From contig CAJTYS010000014.1 of the NCBI GenBank assembly GCA_910583765.1, positions 18,783-82,782 on the forward strand: a stretch of 64,000 nucleotides of DNA, in the 5' to 3' direction. The notes under the pieces were generated by a model, which was not told the DNA's origin, made no database searches, and worked only from the letters and a program-made list of their open reading frames with translations. A program made the position numbers and the translations under genes. The stretch's first letter is position 1. Each line of letters begins with the position of its first letter. Of the stretch, positions 9,721-18,410 are shown one piece after another. Source of the DNA: an uncultured Eubacteriales bacterium (GTDB taxonomy: Bacteria; Bacillota; Clostridia; Peptostreptococcales; Anaerovoracaceae).

Positions 9721-10113
9721 CTACTCATAGGGATGTTCCATCCTATGTTCCGCATAATGGAACGACAGGCATAAAATCCTGCGCTTTGCTTTTACTTTCA
9801 ATTTGATATAAACCTGTTTGCCATTGATTTCTTTTCCGAACACAAACAGCAGCGGCGGCTTGCTGTCATCTCGGTCCACTAAAGTCTCCGCATACTCCTT
9901 GACACTCAATTCTCTGAGTCTATCCACAATGTCATAAGTATCGTAGCCGAGATCCATCAAGGTAAATGGCGTGGAGTATCGCGCTTTGTCCTTGCGAGAT
10001 TTCACAATCAGAAGATTTCGATCAATGCTGAAACCTTCCCACGCCAGGATATCCTTTAGTTCTCGCAAAAATTTCTTTACAGTGGCTTTTTCTGAATGCA
10101 TGCTGATTTTCAT
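9721..10113 (-). CDS. MqsR-superfamily toxin
   Basis: A 130-residue basic protein. The C-terminal half follows the MqsR pattern: 'LMDLGYDTYDIVDRLRELSVKEY' (compare LNADELGLD....IIGLSESDFY in E. coli) and the strand segment 'KQVYIKLKVKAKRRILCLSFH' (compare GQVYLKITV...LIVSF). MqsR cleaves mRNA, mainly at GCU. The N-terminal 45 residues are longer than in classical MqsR. The ATG at 10111-10113 has GGAGG 8 nt upstream; the ATG at 10132-10134 is possible but has no such site. The first-gene position in a two-gene operon with an MqsA/Panacea antitoxin supports the call. The catalytic residues were not verified. Confidence 0.75.
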   Translation of the reverse strand: MKISMHSEKATVKKFLRELKDILAWEGFSIDRNLLIVKSRKDKARYSTPFTLMDLGYDTYDIVDRLRELSVKEYAETLVDRDDSKPPLLFVFGKEINGKQVYIKLKVKAKRRILCLSFHYAEHRMEHPYE

Positions 10114-10134
10114 GAGTTTTTCCTCCAATCCCAT

Positions 10135-10180
10135 ACATTCTATCAATTGATATTATACATATCAATTGATAGAATGTCAA
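10135..10180 (-). promoter_or_regulatory. Consensus promoter inside a perfect palindromic operator (mqsR-like TA operon)
   Basis: Perfect inverted repeat with 19-bp arms (10135-10153 and 10159-10177) and a 5-nt spacer; the arm reads ACATTCTATCAATTGATAT. On the minus strand, TTGACA at 10175-10180 and TATAAT at 10152-10157 are separated by exactly 17 nt, so the dyad covers the whole core promoter. This is the expected geometry for autorepression by the toxin-antitoxin complex. Confidence 0.85.
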
Positions 10181-10339
10181 TATAAATTTTATAATTTGCC
10201 GAATTTTATTCTTTATTATAACATATCTAGGAATTTATTACATCCTTTATTTCCTTTTATTTCAATTTTTATTAACTTCTTCTGTTTTCTGTAATATTCA
10301 ATAATCAAACGCATTCCACTTTCCCTGCAAAATCACGCA

Positions 10340-10380
10340 AAAAAACTTCCAATCGAAATATCCGCTGTCTCGATTGGAAG
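10340..10380 (-). terminator. Intrinsic terminator of the nuclease operon
   Basis: Perfect 11-bp inverted repeat CTTCCAATCGA / TCGATTGGAAG (10346-10356, 10370-10380). Read leftward it is followed by seven T residues. It lies 25 bp below the nuclease stop codon. Confidence 0.85.
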
Positions 10381-10404
10381 CTTCTTTACTTTTAAAAAGC
10401 CCTC

Positions 10405-11322
10405 TCACATACAATTGCCGCAGGGATCATACCCCTTCTTCATCAGCTGCTCCTGGGTCCCCTGAAAGGTTTCCTTGTTGGATTCCTTCATGTCGTCCAC
10501 GCTGGAGCAATCCGGTCTATGGAACTTTTTCGTATTGGTGTTCAAAACATAGGTTTCAGCGCCTGCCTGGACTGTTCCCTCCGCTTTCAGCCGCGCCTTT
10601 TCTCCCACGCCTTCTTTTCCTGAAAGGCTGCTGTCTCCCGTGGCATAATCAATGGAAATGCCAGGCTGATTGTTATACACGTACACATTGAAGGAAATGC
10701 CTTCTCCCTGGTCTTCCACGGACTGAGCTTCCATCTGCACGCCGCTTGCCACTAAATTATCTCCCTGGAAAACAGGCGTCACTCGATAAAGAACATGGTT
10801 ATCTGTTTCCTTCACATAGTCCGCCACCATGTCTTCAAAAGGCAGCATGCCATCCACGTTCATGGCTCTGGTCCCTGTGATCAGATTTTCTTCATTGGCG
10901 TTTTCCCCTGTCAGCTGATAACCGATAAGATGGCAGCGATTGTACAAAGAATCTCCCTCCACAATATCATATCGCACGCTATGCCAGCCCGAAGGCTTTA
11001 CCTGGCTGATGCTCCCTCGCCGCTCTGTAGGCATCAGGTCCGTCCCCACATTGGCAACAGCGACCCCGCACCTTCCCAAGCTGTCCAGATTGCTGTAAGA
11101 TTCAAAGGATTCCGTGGTCAGATCCTGCCTTCTGAATCCAGGCTCGTTATCATTGACGACAATATATGGCTCCCCAGAATAGGCCGGCACATCCTGCAGA
11201 GTCTGAGCCGCGCTAGTTTCCGGAGCTGTCCCCGACTCTCCCGCAGTGTCCGAAGAACAACCCGTCCCCAGCACAAAGACCAATAAAAGAAGCGCTATGA
11301 AAATATGAATCTGTTTTCTCAT
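10405..11322 (-). CDS. Lipoprotein DNA/RNA non-specific endonuclease (EndA/NucA-like)
   Basis: A 305-residue exported protein. It has a signal peptide with lipobox (...VLGTGC, Cys22), a short Ser/Thr linker, then a DNA-entry-nuclease-type domain. The core motif 'YNRCHLIGYQLTGENANEENLITGTRAMN' (near residue 128) is the EndA-like His-Asn centre. The last 45 residues ('YVLNTNTKKFHRPDCSSV...YDPCGNC') form a Cys/His cluster like the Ada-type metal-binding tail often appended to surface nucleases. It would degrade extracellular nucleic acid, possibly for nutrient use or DNA uptake. Its ATG overlaps the stop of the upstream gene by 4 bp, so translation is coupled. Confidence 0.88.
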   Translation of the reverse strand: MRKQIHIFIALLLLVFVLGTGCSSDTAGESGTAPETSAAQTLQDVPAYSGEPYIVVNDNEPGFRRQDLTTESFESYSNLDSLGRCGVAVANVGTDLMPTERRGSISQVKPSGWHSVRYDIVEGDSLYNRCHLIGYQLTGENANEENLITGTRAMNVDGMLPFEDMVADYVKETDNHVLYRVTPVFQGDNLVASGVQMEAQSVEDQGEGISFNVYVYNNQPGISIDYATGDSSLSGKEGVGEKARLKAEGTVQAGAETYVLNTNTKKFHRPDCSSVDDMKESNKETFQGTQEQLMKKGYDPCGNCM

Positions 11323-11732
11323 TTCGTATAAACCACCTTTGTTATTGTTTCATGGGAATGGCCGGAAAATTCCTGTATATCCACCGGTCTCCAGCCCTTT
11401 TCCTCCAAATCTATGTCAAATCGAACATCCGCAGGGTATTTCCGATTCCAATTGTAAAGCAGAATCCTGCTGATGCTGGCTTCATAAGGCGCTGGACTGA
11501 CATCTTCCGTAAAACACCAATCTTCCTCTCCTGCCTGGCGAAAAAAATTCTCATCCACCCTGATCCGGCTATCCTCCATGGAAGCGAACTGCCTGTAGGA
11601 ATACCCGTTCATCCACAAAACACCCGTCCCCACTTCTTCCAATATGTCTTTTCTCACGACCCTGTCCTGGGACTGCCGCCTTTTATTGAACATCATGCCC
11701 ATCGCGTCATCCACGCAGGCGATCAAAATCAT
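11319..11732 (-). CDS. Conserved protein of unknown function, coupled to the nuclease
   Basis: A 137-residue soluble protein beginning 'MILIACVDDAMGMMFNKRRQSQD'. I recognise this N-terminal pattern ('CVDD..GM.FN.RRQSQD') from a clostridial family often mislabelled ribonuclease Z, but there is no metallo-beta-lactamase motif here. AGGAGGG precedes the ATG, and the stop overlaps the nuclease start (ATGA). The strict coupling suggests a shared pathway with the nuclease. No catalytic residues can be named. Confidence 0.65.
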   Translation of the reverse strand: MILIACVDDAMGMMFNKRRQSQDRVVRKDILEEVGTGVLWMNGYSYRQFASMEDSRIRVDENFFRQAGEEDWCFTEDVSPAPYEASISRILLYNWNRKYPADVRFDIDLEEKGWRPVDIQEFSGHSHETITKVVYTK

Positions 11733-11867
11733 GAAACATCCCTCCTCTCACTCCTTGTACTCCATTTTACCTTTCCATGGCATCAGACGCAACAAACTTT
11801 TACGCCGATTTTTTCAAATTTGTGGTACAATACTTAGGAGTGATTGAAAATGGGAGGAAATGAAATT

Positions 11868-12977
11868 ATGGATACAAGAATCAAAGCTTTATCGGACCTG
11901 TTGGTCCATTATTCCTGCGACCTGCAGAAAGGGGACAAGATCCTCATCAGCTATGAGGGAGAATGCTGCAAGCCGCTGGTCCGGCAGATCATCAAAGACG
12001 TTTACGCCAGCGGCGGCCTTCCTTTTGTGGAAATTCGGGACTCTGCCATTACCCGGGAAATCATGCTGGGCTGTGAGGAAGAGCAGATCCAGTTCATGGA
12101 TGAATACCAGCTGGCCCAGATGAAGGGCATGCAGGCTTATATCGCTGTGCGGGCCGGAAATAACACCGCAGAGCTTGCGGACGTGCCTTCGGAAAAGCTG
12201 AACATGTACAGCAATCTGACCCGTCCAGCCCTGGATTATCGGGTGAACAAGACAAAATGGGTAGTTCTGAGATACCCGAACAGTTCCATGGCGCAGCTGG
12301 CCAACACCAGCCTGGAAGCGTTCGAGGATTTTTATTTTGATGTCTGCACGCTGGATTATCGGAAAATGAGCGATGCCATGGACGCACTGGTAAATTTGAT
12401 GGAAAAGACCGACCAAGTACAGATTAAAGGCCCTGGCACGGACTTAACCTTCTCCATCAAAGGCATCCCCGCCATCAAATGCGGCGGAGAGCGAAACATC
12501 CCTGACGGCGAAGTGTACACGGCCCCTGTGCGTGAATCCATGAACGGGATCATTTCTTACAACACGCCTTCCGAAGAGCAGGGCTTCACCTTTGAAAACA
12601 TCGTCTTTGAAATCAAGGACGGGAAGATCGTCAAGGCCACGGCTAACAACGATGAGCGAATCAACGAGCTGCTGGACACGGACGAAGGCTCCCGCTACTT
12701 TGGTGAATTCGCTCTGGGGGTGAATCCTTATATCCTCCACCCGATGAAGGATACGCTCTTTGATGAAAAAATCGCTGGCAGCTTCCATCTGACACCAGGC
12801 GCTTCCTACGAGGACGCTTTTAATGGCAACAAATCCGCAGTCCACTGGGATCTAGTGATGATCCAAAGACCGGAATATGGCGGCGGGGAGATCTATTTTG
12901 ATGATGTGTTGATCAGAAAGGATGGGATCTTCGTCATACCAGAGCTGGAATGCTTGAATCCGGAAAATTTGAAATAA
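11868..12977 (+). CDS. M29-family metalloaminopeptidase (AmpS/PepS type)
   Basis: A 369-residue thermophilic-type aminopeptidase of MEROPS family M29, cytosolic, releasing N-terminal residues from peptides. Family features include 'LPFVEIRDSAITREIML', the metal-site Glu segment 'CGGERNIPDGEVYTAPVRESMNG' (near 210), 'FGEFALGVNP' (near 280) and the C-terminal 'HWDLV' region. Two starts are plausible: ATG 11850 (TAGGAG upstream) and ATG 11868 (GGGAGG upstream). The latter fits the family's usual 'MD.RI..L...L' beginning. It stands alone on the plus strand between two leftward blocks. Confidence 0.9.
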   Translation: MDTRIKALSDLLVHYSCDLQKGDKILISYEGECCKPLVRQIIKDVYASGGLPFVEIRDSAITREIMLGCEEEQIQFMDEYQLAQMKGMQAYIAVRAGNNTAELADVPSEKLNMYSNLTRPALDYRVNKTKWVVLRYPNSSMAQLANTSLEAFEDFYFDVCTLDYRKMSDAMDALVNLMEKTDQVQIKGPGTDLTFSIKGIPAIKCGGERNIPDGEVYTAPVRESMNGIISYNTPSEEQGFTFENIVFEIKDGKIVKATANNDERINELLDTDEGSRYFGEFALGVNPYILHPMKDTLFDEKIAGSFHLTPGASYEDAFNGNKSAVHWDLVMIQRPEYGGGEIYFDDVLIRKDGIFVIPELECLNPENLK

Positions 12978-12998
12978 CGGTTTCCCAGCCACGTTCAC

Positions 12999-13026
12999 AA
13001 GCCCCCTGGCCAAGGCCAGAGGGCTT
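12999..13026. terminator. Bidirectional terminator between aminopeptidase and permease genes
   Basis: Stem AAGCCCCCTGGCC / GGCCAGAGGGCTT with a 2-nt loop and one mismatch. It is placed between two convergent genes (stops at 12977 and 13060). T tracts are short on both sides. Confidence 0.6.
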
Positions 13027-13059
13027 ATTATTAGGCATGTGACTTTCTCAGCGCCTGGA

Positions 13060-15597
13060 TTAGGCCATATCGTCCCGCAGCGCGTCGATAATGTTTTCTT
13101 GTTTGATCTTTTTTGTAGTGTAGAGCATGGTGATGAAAATCACCAAGAACACGCCCAGCAGGCTGACCCCCATGCTGCCCCAAGGCGGCTGGAACTGGAT
13201 TTCTCCGCCTCCTGCGACCATGCCCTTGAAAATCAACCAAGACAGCAGCGCTGACAAAGGCAGCCCCCACAGCATGGTCCTGGCTCCATACAATACGCAT
13301 TCAAAGCGCATCATTTTGTTGAAGGACCGGTCAGACATGCCCACGGAGCGAAGCATGGCCAGCTCCCGCCTGCGCAGCTTGATATTAGTGGAAATGGTGT
13401 TGAACACATTGGCTACGGCGATCAGCGAAATCATGACCACGAAAACCAAAGTGAACAGGTCGATGATAAAGGTCAGATTTTTGTTGGTTTCCAGCATCTC
13501 GCTTACATTGTACAGCGTATAAGCACCTGTCTTTTCTACGCCTTTGAGCATTTCCCGTATGTCCGCGGCGGAGCGGATGGGATCCTCTGACCAAAATATC
13601 AATTCCTGCTGCTCCGGTGCGTCCAGCGCATCAAACTGGGATTTCATCCCATAAGGCACTTGTGCGATGAGCACGTAATTTTTCACCTGCGATCCATTGG
13701 CAGGCGGCGGATCCAGCGGGTAGGTATCCAGCAAAGTAGTGTTTCTAAGAGTCTTGGTCTGTTTGCCAGATTTTGTTCCAATGGTAAAATCCATGGTACG
13801 GCTGTTGAAGATATCTTTATTTCCCGGGAACTTGGCGACCACAATGGCTTTTGCGTCAGGCCCTGTGTATTCTTCTATGGACAGTCCCTGTTCTTTTACG
13901 AATGTTTCATAAATATCGTCTTCAATGAATTGAATATCCATCACTAACTCGATGGTTTCAGCGTTTGCGTCCACCCCCGCGTCCTTTAGGCACTCTTTCT
14001 GAAAATCCTGTGTCAAGTCCTTCACAGCGACCTGACAGGTGCCAGTAGCCAGGGTCTGATACGTGCTGTCCGTCACCGCCTGCGCGTTTTTCATGCTATC
14101 GTAAAACCGGAGCATCTTCTCTTCTCCCAGCTCTTGGCTGTAGAGCAGGATATCGCCATCTGCCTCTACCGCCGATTGCTTCGACATCTGGTCCAGGCTT
14201 CCGCTGAAAGCGTTCGCTGACACAAAGAGTATCACGCTCAAGGTAAGGGACAAGACAATGCTGCGGTAACGCCGCTTGTTTCTTTTGAAACTCTTGACCG
14301 CCAGCATTCCCTCTAACCCGTAGAGACGGCTCGTAAAGTTGGAAGTTTTCACGTTCTTGGCCTCTAGCTTGATTTCGCCTGTCTGACGGATACAGTCCAT
14401 GACCGGCGTTCTCGCCGCCTTCTTTGCCGGGATGTAGGCGGAAATCAAAATGGTGATCAGGCTGATGGCTGCTGCGGCGGCAATGGCGGGCAGCGATACC
14501 TCCAGCGTCAGCGGCACATTGTCGTACATGATATTCCTGAAATTCTTTTCCACCAAGGCCAGCACCGCTTTGATGCTGGGGATGCCCATCAAGATCCCAA
14601 TGGGGATCCCCACCACACCGACACAAATCCCTTCAAAGAGCACGGAGTTCCGCAGTTGTTTTTCCGTGGCTCCCACTGACATCAAGATCCCGAACTGATG
14701 GGTCCGCTCATTCAGCGAGATATGAAAGGAATTATAGATCAAAAATATGGAGCCCACCATGATGATGGCAATGACGATACCGCCAATAGCATAGAGGAGA
14801 CCGTTGAACAGGTTGTTTTCGGAAAGTCCCAGGAAGCGCAGCACATCATCATTTAAAATATAAGCTTTTCCTTCCCCTGCCTCACTGAGATAATCCTGCA
14901 ACTGACGGGGATCCTCTAGGGTGACAAAATCCATGAAACTGCCTGCCCTGTCTTTTTCGTCTCCTTTGGTAATCAAGGCGTATCCTGGTGCGCTGTTACC
15001 CGCAAAAACAGGACTCCTGCAGGTACCGACGATCTTATAGGATTTCTTCATTTTAGGCACGAATTCCTCGTTCTTGTCATAAGCTGCGTTTTGCCCTAAA
15101 TCCTTTCCGTCCTTCATTCGCTCGCCTACTGTCAGATCAATGGTGTCGCCCACTTCCCATTTTATACCGCCTTCAAGAGCCAGCTTTTCCGTAATAACGG
15201 CTTCCCCGCTGTTTTTCGGCAGCCTGCCAGAGTACAAAGCAGTGGGCAGCGTTTCAAAAGCCTCCTGGCTGTATCCAGCCAGAAATAGATATGGCTTTTC
15301 CGAGTTTTCACAGCCTTTTAGCTGGGCGTAGCCGATATTCTTCACCACTGCGCTATCTGCCACTTCTTTCATTGTGGTCTGCTCTTGGACAAAAGCGTTG
15401 CTTACGTTCCAAAACGCTGCGTGCCACCCACCGTATTTTTCTATCGCTCCTTTCGCCACATAGGTCTGCAGAGAAACGGCAAAAGTGGAAACTGCTGTGA
15501 TCAGAGCCGCAGACAACGCTACGCCAACGATGGTTACCATAGTCCTCGTACGATTCTTTTTTAGGCCTTGTAAAGCTACTTTGTGAAAAATGTTCAT
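13060..15597 (-). CDS. FtsX/MacB-type ABC transporter permease, duplicated domain
   Basis: An 845-residue permease with eight predicted membrane helices. Helix 1 is about 18-40; an extracytoplasmic domain of about 210 residues follows; then FtsX block 1 (about 265-395, three helices). A second helix/soluble/FtsX set begins near 435 ('RYRSIVLSLTLSVILF') and ends with three helices at 715-835. It overlaps the ATPase stop by 4 bp (ATGA). Together with the response regulator and kinase upstream it forms a sensing-and-transport module of the kind used against cell-envelope-active peptides. The substrate cannot be read from the sequence. Confidence 0.9.
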   Translation of the reverse strand: MNIFHKVALQGLKKNRTRTMVTIVGVALSAALITAVSTFAVSLQTYVAKGAIEKYGGWHAAFWNVSNAFVQEQTTMKEVADSAVVKNIGYAQLKGCENSEKPYLFLAGYSQEAFETLPTALYSGRLPKNSGEAVITEKLALEGGIKWEVGDTIDLTVGERMKDGKDLGQNAAYDKNEEFVPKMKKSYKIVGTCRSPVFAGNSAPGYALITKGDEKDRAGSFMDFVTLEDPRQLQDYLSEAGEGKAYILNDDVLRFLGLSENNLFNGLLYAIGGIVIAIIMVGSIFLIYNSFHISLNERTHQFGILMSVGATEKQLRNSVLFEGICVGVVGIPIGILMGIPSIKAVLALVEKNFRNIMYDNVPLTLEVSLPAIAAAAAISLITILISAYIPAKKAARTPVMDCIRQTGEIKLEAKNVKTSNFTSRLYGLEGMLAVKSFKRNKRRYRSIVLSLTLSVILFVSANAFSGSLDQMSKQSAVEADGDILLYSQELGEEKMLRFYDSMKNAQAVTDSTYQTLATGTCQVAVKDLTQDFQKECLKDAGVDANAETIELVMDIQFIEDDIYETFVKEQGLSIEEYTGPDAKAIVVAKFPGNKDIFNSRTMDFTIGTKSGKQTKTLRNTTLLDTYPLDPPPANGSQVKNYVLIAQVPYGMKSQFDALDAPEQQELIFWSEDPIRSAADIREMLKGVEKTGAYTLYNVSEMLETNKNLTFIIDLFTLVFVVMISLIAVANVFNTISTNIKLRRRELAMLRSVGMSDRSFNKMMRFECVLYGARTMLWGLPLSALLSWLIFKGMVAGGGEIQFQPPWGSMGVSLLGVFLVIFITMLYTTKKIKQENIIDALRDDMA

Positions 15598-16283
15598 TGC
15601 CGGGTCACCCGCCTTTCGTCCTTCGTCACTTTTCCGTCCACAATGGTAACCACCCGCCCTGCCTGCGCAGCGATGCTCTCATCGTGAGTGACTAGGATCA
15701 GCGTCTGACCATATTTGCGATTGCTTTCCTTCAGCAGCCTGATGATCTCATGGCTGTTCCTGCTGTCCAGGGCTCCGGTCGGCTCGTCCGCCAGCATGAC
15801 CGCAGGCGCGTTCATCAAAGCCCGTCCAATGGCCACCCGCTGCTGCTGGCCGCCGGAAAGCTGGTTCGGCAGATGGTTCTTTCTCTCCTGCAGCCCCAGC
15901 AGCTCCAACAAGTCGTTGAGCCGTTCTTCATTCACTTTCCTTTTGTCCATCAAGATCGGCAGGGTGATGTTTTCTACTACGTTCAGTGTTGGGATCAGGT
16001 TGTTGAACTGATAAATCAGTCCCACCTGACGGCGGCGGAAAATCGCCAGCTTTTCATTGTTTCCTCCATAAACGTTCTGACCCTCTAAATAAATCTTACC
16101 TCTAGTCGGTTTATCTACACCAGCGATGGCGTGCAAAAGGGTGGATTTCCCTGAACCAGAAGGGCCGATGATGGCAGTGAATTCCCCCTTTTCAATGGTC
16201 AGAGAAACTCTGTCCAGCGCAGTAACCTGGCTCTCCCCCTTGCCATAAACCTTGCTCAAGTTTTTCACCTTCAAAAACTCCAT
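15594..16283 (-). CDS. ABC transporter ATP-binding protein (LolD/MacB-like)
   Basis: A 229-residue ATPase with Walker A 'GPSGSGKS' (about residue 40), signature 'LSGGQQQR' (about 140), Walker B 'VMLADEP' and an H-loop 'LVTHD'. The ATPase type matches those paired with FtsX-type permeases. AGGAGGT precedes the ATG. A 169-bp gap separates it from the histidine kinase gene, leaving room for a regulated promoter, which the response regulator may control. Confidence 0.94.
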   Translation of the reverse strand: MEFLKVKNLSKVYGKGESQVTALDRVSLTIEKGEFTAIIGPSGSGKSTLLHAIAGVDKPTRGKIYLEGQNVYGGNNEKLAIFRRRQVGLIYQFNNLIPTLNVVENITLPILMDKRKVNEERLNDLLELLGLQERKNHLPNQLSGGQQQRVAIGRALMNAPAVMLADEPTGALDSRNSHEIIRLLKESNRKYGQTLILVTHDESIAAQAGRVVTIVDGKVTKDERRVTRQ

Positions 16284-16452
16284 GATGTGAACCTCCTTCT
16301 TCGTTTGCCCAAATCAGGATCAGTCCCGTGAACTCCCCAGGCCCCCCTGCGGAGCGGCGCCAAATACAGCGGGTCCATAGCTCCTGTTTTGAGCTTGTTT
16401 TTATCATAGAATGTTTCTCTGACATTTCCGTGACTTTTCCATGAGAGATCTG

Positions 16453-17442
16453 TCACTTTGGAAAACGCATAGAAAATACTGCTCCGCCCTGCTGGTGATT
16501 TTTCGCAGCGATCATGCCGCCCTGTCTGACGATAATGGTCTTGCAGAGCGCCAGCCCGATCCCATATCCCGTGGCACCCGTGTCTTTTCCCCGATAAAAT
16601 CGGTCAAACAGATGGGGCATCTCTTCTTCTTCAAATCCTGGCCCGCTGTCATGGATGGTGATCTCCGTAAAGAGCAACGTATCCTGGCAAAGGATTTCGA
16701 TGCACCCCTTGTCGCCCGCGCTTTCTATGCAGTTTTTCAGGATGTTCTCCATGGCCTGCTGCAGCCAGTTTGGATCACCCCAGAGTTTCAGGCCTTTGGG
16801 CACCTCTATCCGCAAAGTGATCTGATGAAGCTCCATGGAAATAAGAAAAGGGCGCAGCGCCGCTTTGAACAGCTCTTCTGCGTCCATCCATTTGTTTTGG
16901 AAGACCACAATGCCCGCATCCAGGCGGGATAACTTCAGCAGCGAGGTGATGAGCCAGTCCATCTGCGTCAGCAAAGCTTCCGCTTCCCGCAGAAAATCTT
17001 TGTGTTTGCTTTCATCCGGCTCATTCTCCAGCAGCGATAAGATCAAATTCACGGAGGTCAGAGGAGTGCGGAGCTGGTGTGCGATATCTGCCAGAGAATC
17101 GGAAAGATGCTCTTTTTCCTGCTTCAAGGCATGGTTTTGTTCACGGATCCGAACCGTCATTTTCTTGATCTCGCTTTGGAGGATGGACAGCTCCCCTTCT
17201 TCCTCTTCGCTGATATACAGGTGGTCCGCATTATGGAGCACCCTGTTGATCTCATCCGCCATTTCCCCTAATCTCTTGTAGCGCGCCCTGGTAAACAGGA
17301 AAAAAGCCGCAGCAAAGGCAGCGGCGGAAAACAGCACCAGGATCCCAGCCGCCGCACAGAGCGCGAACCCCGCTGCCCCGGCAATGACGGTCATCCCTGC
17401 GAAAACACCGATAAGCGTTCGAATCTCTTTATTTTTGAGCAT
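16453..17442 (-). CDS. Sensor histidine kinase
   Basis: A 329-residue kinase with two adjacent N-terminal helices (about 10-30 and 33-51) and almost no extracytoplasmic loop. That is the intramembrane-sensing layout of kinases that read signal through a partner ABC transporter. The H-box is 'IAHQLRTPLTS' (His122); the ATPase lid motifs are 'ENILKNCIES', 'DSGPGFEEEE' and 'GYGIGLALCKTI'. The start overlaps the response-regulator stop by 14 bp; GGAGG precedes the ATG. Confidence 0.92.
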   Translation of the reverse strand: MLKNKEIRTLIGVFAGMTVIAGAAGFALCAAAGILVLFSAAAFAAAFFLFTRARYKRLGEMADEINRVLHNADHLYISEEEEGELSILQSEIKKMTVRIREQNHALKQEKEHLSDSLADIAHQLRTPLTSVNLILSLLENEPDESKHKDFLREAEALLTQMDWLITSLLKLSRLDAGIVVFQNKWMDAEELFKAALRPFLISMELHQITLRIEVPKGLKLWGDPNWLQQAMENILKNCIESAGDKGCIEILCQDTLLFTEITIHDSGPGFEEEEMPHLFDRFYRGKDTGATGYGIGLALCKTIIVRQGGMIAAKNHQQGGAVFSMRFPK

Positions 17443-18115
17443 CTTCGCCTCCTAGCCTGTAACCTGTTCCCCGGACAGTCAAAATGATCTGTGGGTCAGA
17501 TGGATCTTCTTCGATTTTTTCCCGCAGGCGTTTGATATATACGGTCAGCGTATTGTCATTGACAAACTCCCCTGCCGCGTCCCACAATTCATCCAGCAGC
17601 CGGTCCCGTGTGAGTATGATTTTCGGATTAGCGGTGAAAGTCAGCAGCAAGCGGTATTCCAGCGGGGAAAGGAAGATCTCTTTGCCATCCTTTTTCACGA
17701 TGCCACTGGCCGTGTCCACATGCAGCCCGTGAATCTGGAAAACGGAAGTCCAGCGGCCGCTTTTCCGCAGAGCTGTTTTGACCCGGGCCACTAATTCCCG
17801 AGGGCGGAAGGGCTTGACCACATAATCGTCTGCCCCCATGTTCAGCCCGGTCACTACGCTGGCTTCATCCCCGGAAGCAGTCAGAAAGATCACCGGGATG
17901 TCTCCTGCTTCTTTGATTTCCGTATAAAGCGCAAAGCCGTTTCCATCAGGCAGGGAAATATCCACCAGCGCCAAATCAAAGGCCTCCTCTTCCAGGCGAT
18001 CTGCTGCGGCCTTCTGTCCAGGAGCATGGACCGGGTGAAATCCCTCTGAGCGAAGGAGCAGCATGAGATTTTTGGCAATCGCCTTATCATCCTCTACCAA
18101 AAGAATCCGTTTCAT
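17429..18115 (-). CDS. OmpR-family response regulator
   Basis: A 228-residue regulator with receiver (phospho-acceptor Asp52 in 'LVDISLPDGNG', Lys in 'VVKPFRPREL') and a C-terminal winged helix ('LSPLEYRLLLTF', 'VNDNTLTVYIKRLREKI', 'VRGTGYRL'). The internal ATG at 18113-18115 matches the usual receiver start (MKRILLVEDD); the longer frame start has no ribosome-binding site. It heads the kinase/ATPase/permease module, whose likely target is the 16284-16452 gap. Confidence 0.92.
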   Translation of the reverse strand: MKRILLVEDDKAIAKNLMLLLRSEGFHPVHAPGQKAAADRLEEEAFDLALVDISLPDGNGFALYTEIKEAGDIPVIFLTASGDEASVVTGLNMGADDYVVKPFRPRELVARVKTALRKSGRWTSVFQIHGLHVDTASGIVKKDGKEIFLSPLEYRLLLTFTANPKIILTRDRLLDELWDAAGEFVNDNTLTVYIKRLREKIEEDPSDPQIILTVRGTGYRLGGEDAQK

Positions 18116-18284
18116 CTGTTTTGTCCAACCTTTCTCGATCATTTCTTTTTTCAGCGGCCCTAGTCAGCCGCCCGTATGTTCCGTTGACATTGAATCCTGC
18201 GTTTATTATATGGCGAAAATGCTGAAAACACAACTTACAGAATCGTCACTTTACTAGCCTCTGCCCGGTTTGTGGCCCTGTTCC

Positions 18285-18333
18285 ACCATGGAGCTGACCG
18301 CCGCTTTTTCAAGGCGGGAGCGGTGCCCATGGT
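18285..18333. repeat. Imperfect hairpin in the regulator upstream region
   Basis: Arms ACCATGG (18285-18291) with CCATGGT (18327-18333), plus inner ACCGC (18297-18301) with GCGGT (18320-18324). They lie in the untranslated gap between the response regulator and the cohesin-domain gene. No gene is seen in this gap. It could be an RNA structure or a protein site; weak evidence. Confidence 0.3.
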
Positions 18334-18356
18334 TTTGACGTGGGAGCCTTTCCTAC

Positions 18357-18396
18357 ACAAAAAGAGTCCTCGCCGGATTTTGTCAGCGAAGACTCT
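18357..18396 (-). terminator. Intrinsic terminator of the cohesin-domain gene
   Basis: Stem AGAGTCTTCGC / GCGAGGACTCT on the minus strand (one G-U pair, 12-nt loop) followed by TTTTTGTG. It lies 15 bp below the stop codon at 18411. Confidence 0.85.
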
Positions 18397-18410
18397 CTCG
18401 TTTTTATTCC

